Below, in pieces: positions 24,572-34,033 of a stretch of 64,000 nucleotides of DNA. Source of the DNA: Epinephelus fuscoguttatus (lineage: Eukaryota > Chordata > Actinopteri > Perciformes > Serranidae); the NCBI RefSeq assembly GCF_011397635.1, contig NC_064761.1, positions 42,682,143 to 42,746,142 on the forward strand, written 5' to 3'. Both the position numbers and the translations under genes were made by a program. Position 1 is the first letter of the stretch. Every line of letters begins with the position of its first letter. The notes under the pieces are model-generated. The model made no database searches. It was not told the origin of the DNA and saw nothing but the letters and a program-made list of their open reading frames with translations.

Positions 24572-26188
24572 CAGTACAGGCCAAAAGTTTGGACACACCT
24601 TCTCATTCAATGCGTTTTCTTTATTTTCATGACTATTTACATTGTAGATTCTCACTGAAGGCATCAAAACTATGAATGAACACATGTGGAGTTATGTACT
24701 TAACAAAAAAAGGTGAAATAACTGAAAACATGTTTTATATTCTAGTTTCTTCAAAATAGCCACCCTTTGCTCTGATTACTGCTTTGCACACTCTTGGCAT
24801 TCTCTCCATGAGCTTCAAGAGGTAGTCACCTGAAATGGTTTTCCAACAGTCTTGAAGGAGTTCCCAGAGGTGTTTAGCACTTGTTGGCCCCTTTGCCTTC
24901 ACTCTGCGGTCCAGCTCACCCCAAACCATCTCCATTGGGTTCAGGTCCGGTGACTGTGGAGGCCAGGTCATCTGCCGCAGCACTCCATCACTCTCCTTCT
25001 TGGTCAAATAGCCCTTACACAGCCTGGAGGTGTGTTTGGGGTCATTGTCCTGTTGAAAAATAAATGATCGTCCAACTAAACGCAAACCGGATGGGATGGC
25101 ATGTCGCTGCAGGATGCTGTGGTAGCCATGCTGGTTCAGTGTGCCTTCAATTTTGAATAAATCCCCAACAGTGTCACCAGCAAAACACCCCACACCATCA
25201 CACCTCCTCCTCCATGCTTCACAGTGGGAACCAGGCATGTGGAATCCATCCGCTCACCTTTTCTGCGTCTCACAAAGACACGCGTTGGAACCAAAGATCT
25301 CAAATTTGGACTCATCAGACCAAAGCACAGATTTCCACCGGTCTAATGTCCATTCCTTGTGTTTCTTGGCCCAAACAAATCTCTTCTGCTTGTTGCCTCT
25401 CCTTAGCAGTGGTTTCCTAGCAGCTATTTGACCATGAAGGCCTGATTCGCAGTCTCCTCTTAACAGTTGTTCTAGAGATGGGTCTGCTGCGAGAACTCTG
25501 GGTGCCATTCATCTGGTCTCTGATCTGAGCTGCTGTTAACTTGCAATATCTGAGGCTGGTGACTGGATGAACTTATCCTCAGAAGCAGAGGTGACTCTTG
25601 GTCTTCCTTTCCTGGGTCGGTCCTCATGTGTGCCAGTTTCGTTAGCGCTTGATGGTTTTTGCGACTCACTTGGGGACACATTTAAAGTTTTTGCAATTTT
25701 CGGACTGACTGACCTTCATTTCTTAAAGTAATGATGGCCACTCGTTTTTCTTTAGTTAGCTGATTGGTTCTTGCCATAATATGAATTTTAACAGTTGTCC
25801 AATAGGGCTGTCGGCTGTGTATTAACCTGACTTCTGCACAACACAACTGATGGTCCCAACCCCATTGATAAAGCAAGAAATTCCGCTAATTAACCCTGAT
25901 AAGGCACACCTGTGAAGTGGAAACCATTTCAGGTGACTACCTCTTGAAGCTCATGGAGAGAATGCCAAGAGTGTGCAAAGCAGTAATCAGAGCAAAGGGT
26001 GGCTATTTTGAAGAAACTAGAATATAAAACATGTTTTCAGTTATTTCACCTTTTTTTGTTAAGTACATAACTCCACATGTGTTCATTCATAGTTTTGATG
26101 CCTTCAGTGAGAATCTACAATGTAAATAGTCATGAAAATAAAGAAAACGCATTGAATGAGAAGGTGTCCAAACTTTTGGCCTGTACTG
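24572..26188 (-). mobile_element. Tc1-like transposon, full length with long inverted ends
   Basis: The element is 1617 bp, flanked by TA at 24570-24571 and 26189-26190, the Tc1/mariner target duplication. Its ends read CAGTACAGGCCAAAAGTTTG inward. The inverted repeats are about 270 bp (24572-24845 and 25917-26188) and almost identical. The core carries a broken minus-strand transposase. Because the left repeat includes the last ~36 transposase codons, the right repeat carries an extra copy of that coding end. Confidence 0.95.
24735..25777 (-). pseudogene. Tc1 transposase, broken by stops and frameshift
   Basis: The gene starts at 25777 with MARTNQLTKEKR and ends at 24735. Tc1 transposases (about 340 aa) cut and paste the element through an N-terminal paired-like helix-turn-helix domain and a DDE catalytic domain. 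The helix-turn-helix start (RVAIITLRNEGQSVRK) is intact but a stop follows at about 25682. A frameshift lies between 25681 and 25508, and another stop near 25253 follows the first catalytic motif, WSDESKFEIFGSN. The second Asp lies in FQQDNDPKHTS and the final acidic residue in DLNPMEMVW, both in the intact 25238-24735 part. All three catalytic motifs survive but not in one frame, so this copy cannot make active enzyme. It could still be moved by a transposase supplied from elsewhere, as both ends are whole. Confidence 0.92.
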
Positions 26189-26660
26189 TATATTTAAATT
26201 AAAGAATTTTCTCATTTTCTTTTTTGATATTTTTAGATACTTTTTTAGTTGATCATGTGACAAGTCAATACAATATACGGTAGCTAGTTTGGGTGCAAAA
26301 TCTGTTAAGACTGACAAGCAGAGCAAACACTCATACCTTTCAAACATAAAAGCAGCGGTAAGAGAGGACAAGAGCAGGGCCGTAAATATAGACAGTGCTG
26401 TTGCACTGGGGCCCATGGGGTGGAGGGGCCCGACTGCCACCTGGAAATACACCTGTGTTCAAAGAAGAACTCACATTAAAGCAAAAATGGTCCTTTTTTT
26501 CCATACATGCCCATCTCCATCATGGTTTTCTGGTTTTGTAAAACAGTGTCAATCTATAACAAATTATAAACTTATTCTACATAAAACTATTTAAAAAACT
26601 ATAATTTACCAATAAAAAACTATTAAACGAATAATTTCCTATTTTCTTTTGTAGATTTGT

Positions 26661-27004
26661 CTTGAGCAACTGGCAGAAAATGCATGAACCTCCCTCCACC
26701 ATAAATTTGTTATTAGATGTTTTAAACATACCCTTTGATGTTTGAAAGTTAAAAGTAAAAATTAAAAACAAAGGACGAAATCGTGGCGTTGACAAAAGCC
26801 TCTGGTTTTCACTCTTATCACGTATGCTTGTTTTGGCTAAATTTTTAACGAGACACAGAATAAAGTGATTTTGGTTAAATGTCACCATTTTAAACTCAGA
26901 TTTGATTATGTTAATTTTTTTTTCTGACGGAAGGGTTCATTGCACATGACGTGTCCAAGGACCATTGGATATTTGAAAATCCTACAATTATTTGTTTTTA
27001 CAGT
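26661..27004. other. Intergenic, AT-rich
   Basis: No gene or recognisable repeat. Confidence 0.45.
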
Positions 27005-27805
27005 TTGTGGCTATGATTTTGGTGACTTTAAAGAAAACATACCTTCCAAACCAAGCAGCAACCTCCAGGGATGACGAGTGAAGCCAATGCGAAAGTGCCA
27101 AAAACTGCAGTTCGTTGAATGGCCACTTGAGGCAGGCTCCAAAAGCGAGTCAGTCCCCACAGACCCACATGTTAAAATGCTCAACTTTACAGCAGAAATA
27201 AACACGTTTACAGCCTGGTACAAAAAACGGTTTTGGTCTCTATAGCTAATTTCCCCTTTTATCACAACTGTACGGGGGTGAATTTTTTTATAATTCATCC
27301 GTTTAAATTTTATTAAGGCTTAAAGTTACAAATAATTAAGGGCGTGGTCACTTTGAGTGACAGGTGGTGCCATCACGGGTGGCTAACTAGCCGCTGGCTT
27401 TCTGCTATTCGTCATCTCAGCTAATTCGCAAGTCATTGAACCTGACCTCAGCCGTGTTTGTGCCTTTTGGATGTTTTGTTTTGTGAGGGAGCTGGCACCA
27501 AGCGGCAGCATGAGTGGGAGCAGTCAACACCACAGGGCTAGCCAAAGTAGCGTAGCTTGTTAGCCTAGCTTGTTAGCCTTAGCTAACTTAGCAGCTTCGA
27601 GTGAGGTGGGCCTGTTTAAGCAACCAAGCTTCATTTGGCCAACCTCTTTGCCCATGTTTGATTGGCCTAGGAGTTGGGCAGAGTCAGGCACTGCCAAGAT
27701 GGCGACGGCCAGAACCACCTACTTTGAGCTTCAAACCCGCTCCTCAGAAACCAATGGGTGACGTCACGGTGACTACATCCATATTTTTTATACAGTCTAT
27801 GTTCC
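27005..27805. repeat. Abundant teleost interspersed repeat (~0.8 kb)
   Basis: The block containing GAATGGCCACTTGAGGCAGG (27117-27136) followed by CTCCAAAAGCGAGTCA, then GTTTACAGCCTGGTAC, and the right edge ATACAGTCTATGTTCC (27791-27806) are words I recognise from a very common fish repeat. A GGGTGACGTCACGG CRE-like site is at 27757-27770 and a CCAAGATGGCGAC word at 27694-27706. No transposase frame. Confidence 0.6.
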
Positions 27806-28564
27806 AAACACACAGGTTCGAAAGCCATTTTTGCAAACAACAAACAAAACACTAGCAGTAAAATAAATACAAAATACAACCATTTCAATTTTATGCCCCT
27901 CCCCTGAGCAAAATTAAAAAGCATGGGTCGCTCCCTAGTGCTTAAGAATATTTCATGTCTCACCCTGTCTGCACCACCCCCTTCCCCCAACAAGTAACGA
28001 ACAGTCCCTAATTAGCAAGTATTAGGGCCCATTGTAACTACCTTACGCCACTGGTATCACAAAATGGTATTTTGAAGTCAGACAAACATGGAACACCCTG
28101 AATAGCTTAATATAATATTATATATTTTATTTATTCATATTTTAATATTATATTTCCTGAGAATAATCCTTTTTTTTTCCACAAAAAAGCTGTTTTGAAG
28201 CCATATAAACAGTCATGAACTTGAATGCAAGAGCTGAATAGATTGTAATTATCATTTAGGCTACTGTTTGTGTTACTGACTGTTATGAAGTGAGGTAAAT
28301 TTTCTAATATGCAGTAAAAGAGAAGAGAAAGAGTCATTTTCAATAACTGTAAACATATTCATGAATTTAACAGAATATATTTTATTCTATTAAATTTATT
28401 AGAGGCATTTATTTGTACTTTTAAGGGCTTTTAGGTGGTTAAATTAAAGACTTGTATGTTTTCAGAAAGTTAAATTAAATAGAAAAAGTGTAATAAATTA
28501 AAGACAGAGAATATCTTTTTTTATATATATATATATATAGCGGAGCTGTTTCACAACAAAATAA
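27806..28564. other. Intergenic upstream of jun
   Basis: AT-rich, ends with a short (TA)n run at about 28522-28540. No gene seen. Confidence 0.5.
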
Positions 28565-28647
28565 TTGGTGAGAGGAGCCTCATGCAGCAGCAACACTGGC
28601 TGTCCCGCCACTGACAGTAAAGCGGGTAACCAGATATTCAAAAACAA

Positions 28648-28671
28648 TACGTCATCCCACAATGCACCGCG
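28648..28671 (+). promoter_or_regulatory. Distal copy of duplicated TRE/CRE-like module
   Basis: A 24-bp segment beginning TACGTCATCCC repeats 45 bp downstream at 28693-28716 (TACCTCATCCC...) with 22 of 24 positions identical. In this copy the core is TACGTCAT, closer to an ATF/CREB site than to an AP-1 site. Confidence 0.6.
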
Positions 28672-28691
28672 CTTACGCTCTCCTTACAGCA

Positions 28692-28699
28692 TTACCTCA
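28692..28699 (+). promoter_or_regulatory. jun2 TRE-like site (TTACCTCA)
   Basis: TTACCTCA followed by TCCC is the sequence described as the distal AP-1/ATF2 element of the mammalian c-jun promoter. It lies about 125 bp upstream of the proximal site, much as in mammals. Confidence 0.75.
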
Positions 28700-28797
28700 T
28701 CCCACAATCCACCGCGAGATTCAGAATCTTCTGGGTGGTCGTCAAGGCAACGCACCTTATCGGAGGGCCGGGCCCCGCCTCGCGACACGCCCACCAG

Positions 28798-28838
28798 CCA
28801 ATGGGAGAGCCCCGTCATGACATCATGGCTATTTTTAG
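28798..28838 (+). promoter_or_regulatory. jun proximal promoter: CCAAT, jun1 TRE and MEF2 site
   Basis: CCAAT is at 28798-28802, TGACATCA at 28818-28825 and CTATTTTTAG at 28829-28838. These three sites, in this order, match the mammalian c-jun core: an NF-Y box, the c-Jun/ATF2 element through which jun activates itself, and the MEF2 element. A GC box (CCCCGCC) is at 28773-28779. AGCAGATAAG at 28851-28860 and GCTCAGAGT at 28881-28889 also look conserved. Confidence 0.85.
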
Positions 28839-28888
28839 AGAGGCAGCGGCAGCAGATAAGGTTTGCCTCCACGCTGTAGCGCTCAGAG

Positions 28889-28894
28889 TATATA
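28889..28894 (+). promoter_or_regulatory. TATA-like box of jun
   Basis: TATATA at 28889-28894 predicts transcription start near 28920, giving a 5' leader of about 300 nt before the ATG at 29227. The start has not been mapped here. Confidence 0.5.
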
Positions 28895-29226
28895 CACAGC
28901 CGGGCAGAGGAGGAAGCGCGCACAGACTGAGTCGGTGCCTGAAGAGAAAAGTTAGAGAGCTTTTCATTCACGGACTCACAAGAACTGTGGATACTTTGGC
29001 AAAGACTTTGTGAACTGTTACAACAACAATCAACCATCGCTGGCTCAAAGAAGTAAGTTCTGATTCCTGTGTCAAGACAGTGCGCACTCAGAGTTTGGAA
29101 GTTTTTACGCACAGAGAGGACGTTTGGAAACCAGTGTTTTTCCCTCATCTGATAAACCAGGAAGAAGAGAGGGGGGGACGAAAAGTAGTTTTGTAAAAGA
29201 CTTTGTAGTATTTTGGTTTCTCTTCC

Positions 29227-30210
29227 ATGTATACCAAGATGGAAACTACTTTCTATGACGACTCACTCAACGCTTTCTCCCAGCAAGACAACGCCGGCTA
29301 CGGATACAGCAACCCCAAAGTGCTGAAACACAACATGACACTGAACCTCAGCGATCCGACGGGCACTCTGAAACCTCACCTCCGCGCCAAAGCCAGCGAC
29401 ATCCTCACCTCTCCTGATGTGGGCTTGCTGAAGCTGGCCTCGCCGGAGCTGGAGCGGCTCATCATCCAGTCCAGCAACGGGCTCATCACCACCACGCCGA
29501 CCCCGACACAGTTCATGTGTCCCAAGAATGTCACCGACGAGCAGGAGGGCTTCGCTGAGGGGTTTGTCCGAGCTCTGGCTGAACTCCACCACCAGCACAT
29601 GCCGGGCACAACTAATGTGAGTGTCACCTCAGCTGCTCAGACCAGTGTCAACACTGCCCTGCCGCCTGTTTCATCTGTTGCCGGTGCCACCGTTTACAAC
29701 AACAACACAGCCATGCGCTCCGACTCGCCGGTGTATGAGGACTTGAACACTTTCAACCCAGCCATCAGCACCGTCTCGGCACCAAGCTACACCACCTCAG
29801 CCCCGACCATGTCCTTCCCCGCAGCCCCGCCGCAGCTTCCCATCTACGGGCAGCCATCCGCCGCCCAGCTCCCCCGGCTCACGGCGCTCAAAGAGGAGCC
29901 CCAAACCGTGCCTGAGATGCCGGGGGAGACGCCTCCTCTCTCCCCAATCGACATGGAGAACCAGGAGCGCATCAAGGCCGAGAGAAAGCGGATGAGGAAC
30001 CGCATCGCTGCCTCCAAGTGCCGGAAGAGGAAGCTGGAGCGGATCTCGAGGCTGGAGGACAAAGTGAAGAACCTCAAGTCCCAAAACTCGGAGCTCGCGT
30101 CCACCGCCAACATGTTGCGCGAGCAGGTGGCCCAGCTGAAGCAGAAGGTGATGAACCACGTCAACAGCGGGTGCCAGCTCATGTTAACGCAGCAGCTCCA
30201 GACCTTCTGA
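29227..30210 (+). CDS. jun: c-Jun transcription factor, AP-1 subunit (327 aa, single exon)
   Basis: c-Jun forms homodimers or pairs with Fos/ATF proteins and binds TRE/CRE sites in the nucleus to drive growth, stress and death responses. The start [12 protein letters not shown] matches the family start. The delta region around residues 30-60 ([17 protein letters not shown]) is the JNK docking area. S62 and S72, each followed by Pro ([14 protein letters not shown]), and T90/T92 (TTTPTPTQ) are the JNK phosphorylation sites. The basic region ([20 protein letters not shown], about 249-268, with the redox-sensitive Cys) is followed by a leucine zipper to about 305. The C-terminus [11 protein letters not shown] is the canonical ending. 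Length is close to human c-Jun (331 aa). The middle linker (about 130-215) is Ser/Thr/Pro-rich and diverges most. The gene has no intron, as in all vertebrates, and is much richer in G+C than its surroundings. Promoter motifs upstream suggest autoregulation through AP-1/ATF2. Confidence 0.97.
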   Translation: MYTKMETTFYDDSLNAFSQQDNAGYGYSNPKVLKHNMTLNLSDPTGTLKPHLRAKASDILTSPDVGLLKLASPELERLIIQSSNGLITTTPTPTQFMCPKNVTDEQEGFAEGFVRALAELHHQHMPGTTNVSVTSAAQTSVNTALPPVSSVAGATVYNNNTAMRSDSPVYEDLNTFNPAISTVSAPSYTTSAPTMSFPAAPPQLPIYGQPSAAQLPRLTALKEEPQTVPEMPGETPPLSPIDMENQERIKAERKRMRNRIAASKCRKRKLERISRLEDKVKNLKSQNSELASTANMLREQVAQLKQKVMNHVNSGCQLMLTQQLQTF

Positions 30211-30920
30211 GGTGGCGTCAGCGGCGGCGGAGAGAGAAAGACTGTAGTTGAACGAAACGGACGCGTCCTGTGATAGTGAGTGGCTGTATCTCCCGAAACC
30301 GTGGCGGGATTTGGGATGATGTGGCGCGACACTGGCAGGATTGGGGCCGCACTAAAGTTCCTGAGTGCCACGCGCTCCCCGGGTGGCGCGTCCCAGAGAG
30401 GGGCTCGGGACAGTGACAGTAGCCATGAACCAGAGGGGGCATGGCAACAAGCAGGATACCTTTCTGTTTCTGTTTCGTGCTGTTTTTACAGAACTGGACA
30501 GGACTGAAGTTTTCTTGATTTACACCCAGCTCTGCATGGACCTTATCATGACCATCAAAGGAGAAATTCAGTATTAGAGGATTTAAGAACCTGCAATAGA
30601 GACTTTTCTTGCTGTAGCCATACTGGCTTCAAACTTGGGCGTGTTGGCCAACTCTAAACGGCTGAAAAGTTGTAACAAAAGCTGCCTGACTTCTGAGTTA
30701 CAGTACAATGTACTTGTTTTCTTAATTGTAAGAAATTCAGTTAGAAAAGCTTCAAGATGTACTTGTTTTTTTCTAAAGTTGTTTAATGGGGTTTCACTCA
30801 TTGTTATATGTATATAAGATCAACTTGGAGTACTTATGTTTACCATTTGTAATAAGAATACTGTATAATTTTTTATGTTTTGTTTTCTGAGCACTTCAGA
30901 AACTAATCAATATTTAAGAA

Positions 30921-30926
30921 AATAAA
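30921..30926 (+). terminator. jun poly-A signal
   Basis: AATAAA lies 711 nt after the stop codon in an AT-rich 3' untranslated region with a UAUUUAAG word at 30911 and U-rich runs, in keeping with a short-lived mRNA. Confidence 0.75.
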
Positions 30927-30949
30927 CCAGATGAAATGAAGCAACATTG

Positions 30950-32640
30950 CCTCTGTGTTCTTGTAAAAAGTGTGTGACAGAAAAAAAAGTGGGTGTGCCA
31001 TGTCAGGAGCTCAAACAATAAAACATGTTGCAACATGTTGCAAGAGCTGCTAGTTCCCAGTACCTCAAGGTAAATTCCATTAGTGCTAGTATTGATCCAG
31101 GCTAAGTGATTGTGTTTTAGCTGACAGGCCGTGCACTACTGATGGAGGCCAATCTTGCAAACAGGGCTTTAGATGTTCACTTACATGTCTCCGCACACAC
31201 AGACCTACCTGAAGAGTATAAATATACAACACCTCACATTGTTGTCAGGTGTCGACACTCTGGTACTGAGTCAAAACATGTTGAAATAAGCAATAAATCT
31301 CAACTGAAGACATCACTGATCTGACACATAACAACAGGAAAATCACAGGCCATCCTCTGGTGTATTGCACCATGCAGTTATTCAACATTATTTCCTGTTC
31401 TGGTGTAAATCAAAAAAGCCCAAACATGTTGAAACAAACTCATAAAGTCTTAGGTCCTGTATTGCAAATGAATAGACATTAGCTACATCATAGCTGACAC
31501 ACTGAATATCACCTAGAAAATAACAGTACTTTCACACTAAAATGTGAAAGTCCATGTGCTTCTGTAGGAGAATATGTTCTTTAAATGATAATATGCTGTA
31601 ACATCCTCTTTGATAAGGTATCTTAAAGCAACAAATATCAATCAAATGTGATCAATATATTAGCTGCAACATCAAAGAACAAAACACAAGATACTAGTCT
31701 CACTGACAGGCCTTTAACTTCAGAGCATTGGGCCAATAGTATGCCTCCATCCATCAGTAAAGCTGGTGAATCCATCCCAATATGATCAGCTTTGACTAGA
31801 TGAGAAGGATTTCTTTTGTCAAACATGTATGAGGTGAAAACAAAAAAATCCAGGGGCTGTATGCAAATGAAAGTAAAGACGTTTAGCTTATAAACCCAGC
31901 AACCTCATTACAGCAGGTGGATGAGGCGGGATCTGTCAGATAGCCTGTGGCACTTGCTCAGGTTATGGGTTTGATGCTGAGCACTCATCAGCCACCAGAG
32001 CGTCCTGCTCATAATGAAACACTAGAGGGCGACACAGACTGACTCACTGAGAGATGAAATGAAACGTTGCTGGATTTAAGTCTTCATGTCTCCACTGCTG
32101 CAGCTTGTGTTTGCTCATTGCATTAAATAAACACAGTTATGATTTTAATTTCCAAATAAAGAAAACAGGTTATAAAATATAGAGGTCTGAGGGATAACAC
32201 CTAATACACAATAAAGCTTAAATGTGAAGCAAATGTGCTGCTCTGTCACTGTGTAAATACTGTTTTTGCCTTTTGTTTCTTTCCATTTTTCCTCTTATTT
32301 GTTTGTTTTTCTTATATATATATATATATATATATTTCCTTATACACACATGAGGAGGATTTTCATATATTAATGAACATATATTGATGCAAATGCGTCT
32401 AATTCAACAGTTTTATCATGATTTATTTATGAACAAATTAAAGTACATTAATTCAAAATCAATTATTATATATGCAATTAAATTATGAACCAACCATAAA
32501 AGTTGATCATTTGGAGGCAGGTTTATTCTGATTCCAGACTATATTATTATTTATCATATATGTTATACTATAATAAATACACCTTGGGCTGTTATTTCTC
32601 TATAAATCTGCTTTAACCTGTTCGGATTTCATAAATTTGG
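30950..32640. other. Intergenic, AT-rich, no gene seen
   Basis: Repeated CAAACATGTTGAAA-type words recur at about 31270-31430. An (AT)n run is at about 32316-32336. No frame is credible. Confidence 0.5.
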
Positions 32641-32647
32641 GGCAGCA

Positions 32648-32760
32648 TGACATCATTCCGGAAAGCGGAGTCCTTTCCTCCCATATAAGGAGAGGGAGCG
32701 CTCGGAAGATCTACGTCACGTCGGAGGAGGCGTGTATTACGGGAAGTGAATCGACTCAGT
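32648..32760 (+). promoter_or_regulatory. Immediate-early-type promoter/enhancer block: CRE-like, Ets, SRE
   Basis: A compact GC-rich island in AT-rich DNA contains TGACATCA (32648-32655, the same octamer as the jun1 TRE), the Ets palindrome TTCCGGAA (32656-32663), a consensus CArG/serum response element CCATATAAGG (32681-32690), TACGTCAC (32712-32719) and CGACTCAG near 32753. Ets next to CArG is the ternary-complex arrangement of serum-induced genes. A consensus splice donor GTGAGC follows at about 32777. It could be a promoter with a non-coding first exon for the CARD-ankyrin gene 1.25 kb downstream, a distal enhancer of jun, or the start of a non-coding RNA. Confidence 0.6.
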
Positions 32761-32779
32761 AATCTCTGCATAATACGGT

Positions 32780-34023
32780 GAGCCCTGAGAAGTTATCCAA
32801 GGGGGGACACTGGACAGCCCAAGGGCAAATCAATGAAGAGATTGCAACGGCAGCAAATCGGTGTCCTATTGGCTGTAAAATAAATAAATAAATAAATGCA
32901 GATTTTAACATTAAAAATCGCAATGAAAACTCAATATCTCAGTCTAACTGTACATATGTAGTTAATAACTACAAACATGATGCTGTTAAGACTACATAGG
33001 AGTAGGCTACTGTTTTATAATTCTAATTCACTGCATTTAATATTACAGCCAACTTTTTATTCCCTTCAATTTGTTCGACAGTTACAGTTGCTGGTTGCTT
33101 TGCAGGTTAAGATTTTACAGACAGAATATTTAACCATGAAGTAGAAGAGTCCACAGCAAGTATTATAATGCTGCTCACATGTTATTGCATCAGTTATAAT
33201 AATTAAATAATATATTTAGATATTGCCTACACTATCAGCCTGTGCATCAGTTTGATTTTTAGAATTAAATCTAGAACTTGTGTTTTTACAGTGCCAAAGT
33301 GTTGCTGCATGTACTCAAGAAAATCATCTAAATATTTATTTCACCGCTGACTTAATGTGGCACATTTGACACATACAAATAACTTAAAGAAAATGATGAA
33401 GCCCTGCATTGTTTGTAACATTTCAAATGCATTAAAAGAAGCAATGCAGCCCTCTTATGTGCAGTATATCTGCACATTTACCATCAGTCTGTTGTTCCCT
33501 GCCATCGCCTGCACCAAGTTATGAGGACTGACAGCACTGTGCACCTGACATGTGCTGCTGAATAACTTTAAATAAAATACCTGGCTCATGTTTTGGAGCA
33601 AACTGGCTCAAGCTCATAAAAAACAAGCTTTCACACATGTAGGTGTGTAGGTGTGATTCAGAGATTAGGCAGAATGGGGTTAACCCAGGGAGTGCACCAT
33701 CTCTGCACCCACACATGGTTAGTCTAGTCTCACACGTACAAGGTTATCCTGGAACCCCATACAAACAGTGTATTATTATTTCAATTACAAACTTTTTCCA
33801 TGCTGCAGAAATGCTAATGGAAACTAACAATGTCAGCATGTCACATAATCCCACAAAGGGCAGGTTGAGCTGGATGGATCTGTATGTTGAATGGTTTCTG
33901 TCTGTATTTTGTTGCTAGGGTGAGGTGTCTCCATTGGCAATAAGGCAGGCTGAGAAAATAAAACCAGAACTTCAAGTTACAACAACAACTTGCAAAAGCT
34001 TAAGAAAATCTGTAGTTTCCCAG
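32780..34023. other. Region upstream of CARD-ankyrin coding exon, no gene seen
   Basis: Contains a (TAAA)n patch at 32879-32898. Two possible acceptors precede the coding start: a pyrimidine-rich GTTGCTAG ending at 33918 and TTTCCCAG ending at 34023. Either could join a 5' untranslated exon. Confidence 0.4.
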
Positions 34024-34033
34024 CGTATTTAAA

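Larger units (their letters stand above)
24235..26660 (+). repeat. Two neighbouring copies of an old repeat, one split by Tc1
   Basis: The blocks at 24235-24569 and 26380-26660 share TGCAGTTGCACTGG/TGCTGTTGCACTGG, then GTGTTCAAAGAAGAA and TACTCTACATAA/TATTCTACATAA in the same order. Sequence after the Tc1 element (26191 on) resembles the continuation of the second copy. The Tc1 element thus landed in an older repeat. Confidence 0.5.

Noticed and set aside
28684-29148. 154-codon minus-strand frame over the jun promoter and leader
   Set aside because: Shadow frame in a GC-rich region that is clearly promoter and 5' untranslated sequence of jun.
29797-30371. Long minus-strand frames (120 and 175 codons) opposite jun
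   Set aside because: Shadows of the conserved bZIP coding sequence; no independent support.
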